A stretch of 64,000 nucleotides of DNA from the NCBI RefSeq assembly GCF_013839525.1, contig NZ_JACDIS010000007.1, positions 186,001 to 250,000 of the forward strand. Reading direction: 5' to 3'. The notes beneath the pieces were generated by a model. The model was not told where the DNA came from. It was given only the letters and a program-made list of their open reading frames with translations, and did no database searches. Origin of the DNA: Chthonobacter rhizosphaerae (GTDB taxonomy: Bacteria > Pseudomonadota > Alphaproteobacteria > Rhizobiales > Pleomorphomonadaceae). Positions 63,340 to 64,000 of this stretch are shown here, in pieces (the stretch's first letter is position 1; every line of letters starts with the position of its first letter). Position numbers and translations under genes: made by a program.

Positions 63340-64000
63340 TCAGACCGCGCGGTTGCGGTCGACGGACGCCTGGATGTCCGAATAGCTCATCCGGATGATT
63401 GTAGTGATCAGCTCCCGCGCCATCGGGCCGTTCCTGTCGTGGATCGCGTCGAGGACGCCGGCGTGCGACATCACGATCTCGTCGAACACGCCGTCCACGC
63501 CGAACTTTTCCAGTCGGCTCTCCCACGAGAGCGAAAGGCGCAGCACCGATTCGATCAGCGTGCCGAGGGATCGCACCAGCGGGTTGTCGCTGGCGTCCAG
63601 CACCGCCTGGTGGAACGACAGGATGCCCTCGACCATGCCGTCCTGGGTCGCCGAGCGTTGCATGAGGGCGAGTGCCTGGGCGAGGCTGCGCAGATGCCGC
63701 TCCGTCCGCCGGTCCGCCGCCATCGCGGCGGCCTCGGGCTCCACCAGGAGACGCAGCTCGAACAGGGATTTCAGAAAGGTCTCGTTGACCGGCTCCTCTA
63801 GGTGCCAGGACAGCACGTCCTGGTCGAGAATGTTCCACTGGCCCCGGAGACGGACGCGGGTGCCGATCTTCGGGCGCGAGTTGGTCAGCCCCTTGGCGGC
63901 GAGGATCCGGAACGCCTCGCGAACCGCGGTGCGCGACACGCGATAGCGGTCCGCCAACGCCACCTCGGTCGGCAGCAGGTCGCCTTCCTTGTAATCGCCA
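63340..64000 (-). CDS. FadR/GntR-family regulator with FCD domain (5' truncated)
   Basis: The frame enters from the window's right edge. The winged helix is partly seen (GDLLPTEVALADRYRVSRTAVREAFRILAAKGL), followed by a FCD ligand-binding domain (LFELRLLVEPEAAAMAADRRTERHLRSLA, FHQAVLDASDNPLVRSLG, SHAGVLDAIHDRNGPMARELI) that typically binds a metal and a small organic acid. The first ~15 residues are beyond the window. Target genes are not known. Confidence 0.9.
   Translation of the reverse strand, partial: GDYKEGDLLPTEVALADRYRVSRTAVREAFRILAAKGLTNSRPKIGTRVRLRGQWNILDQDVLSWHLEEPVNETFLKSLFELRLLVEPEAAAMAADRRTERHLRSLAQALALMQRSATQDGMVEGILSFHQAVLDASDNPLVRSLGTLIESVLRLSLSWESRLEKFGVDGVFDEIVMSHAGVLDAIHDRNGPMARELITTIIRMSYSDIQASVDRNRAV

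Overview
The window is a 64 kb piece of a very GC-rich chromosome from an alphaproteobacterium, most likely a Hyphomicrobiales (Rhizobiales) member. The support is the complete division and cell-wall (dcw) cluster, a petABC operon next to mtnP and apt, a MoxR/DUF58/DUF4159 cluster, and strong GC skew of third codon positions. No rRNA, tRNA, CRISPR array, integrase or transposase was seen, so this is mostly core chromosome with short accessory patches. I cannot assign a genus.

Layout. 1-6.2 kb: the 3' part of ligA, a small secreted protein plus an ABM-domain protein, pncA, an AraC regulator and azlCD. 6.2-25.8 kb (minus strand): mraZ, rsmH, ftsL, ftsI, a fused murE-murF, mraY, murD, ftsW, murG, murC, murB, ddl, ftsQ, ftsA and ftsZ, many with ATGA start/stop overlaps. 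The operon ends at a clear intrinsic terminator. Upstream of mraZ is a 673-bp control region with TGGG arrays, DnaA-box-like sites and a CtrA-like site. 26.4-31.9 kb: two MaoC-fold proteins, then an AraC regulator divergent from a compact tryptophan-tryptophylquinone amine dehydrogenase operon (heavy chain, MauE, MauD, light chain, cytochrome c). 32-38.4 kb: efp and epmA face away from each other; then a secreted protein, an MBL-fold/DsbA pair divergent from a LysR regulator, apt and a small membrane protein. 38.5-47.7 kb: mtnP, cytochrome bc1 (petABC) and two paralogous ABC exporters. 48.3-52.6 kb: trmL, hemF, a small Cys-rich protein, and cca with a CoA-type Nudix gene and a DUF1285 gene. 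52.8-59.7 kb: a MoxR ATPase, DUF58 protein and two large membrane proteins in one operon. 59.7-64 kb: GNAT, Nudix, metallophosphoesterase, a tail-anchored protein and the C-terminal part of a FadR-type regulator.

How the genes work together. The dcw operon makes peptidoglycan precursors (MurB-G, Ddl, MraY) and the divisome that uses them (FtsL/I/W/Q/A/Z). The amine dehydrogenase operon would oxidise a primary amine in the periplasm and pass electrons through its own cytochrome c. EpmA lysylates EF-P. The bc1 complex feeds cytochrome c.

The most distinctive non-coding feature is a family of REP/BIME-like composite palindromes that share a CATGGTCCG...CGGACCACCCACGCAT arm. It occupies at least five intergenic regions: inside the dcw operon between murC and murB, as two 90-bp copies before mtnP, and as a ~150-bp tandem array between the ABC exporters.
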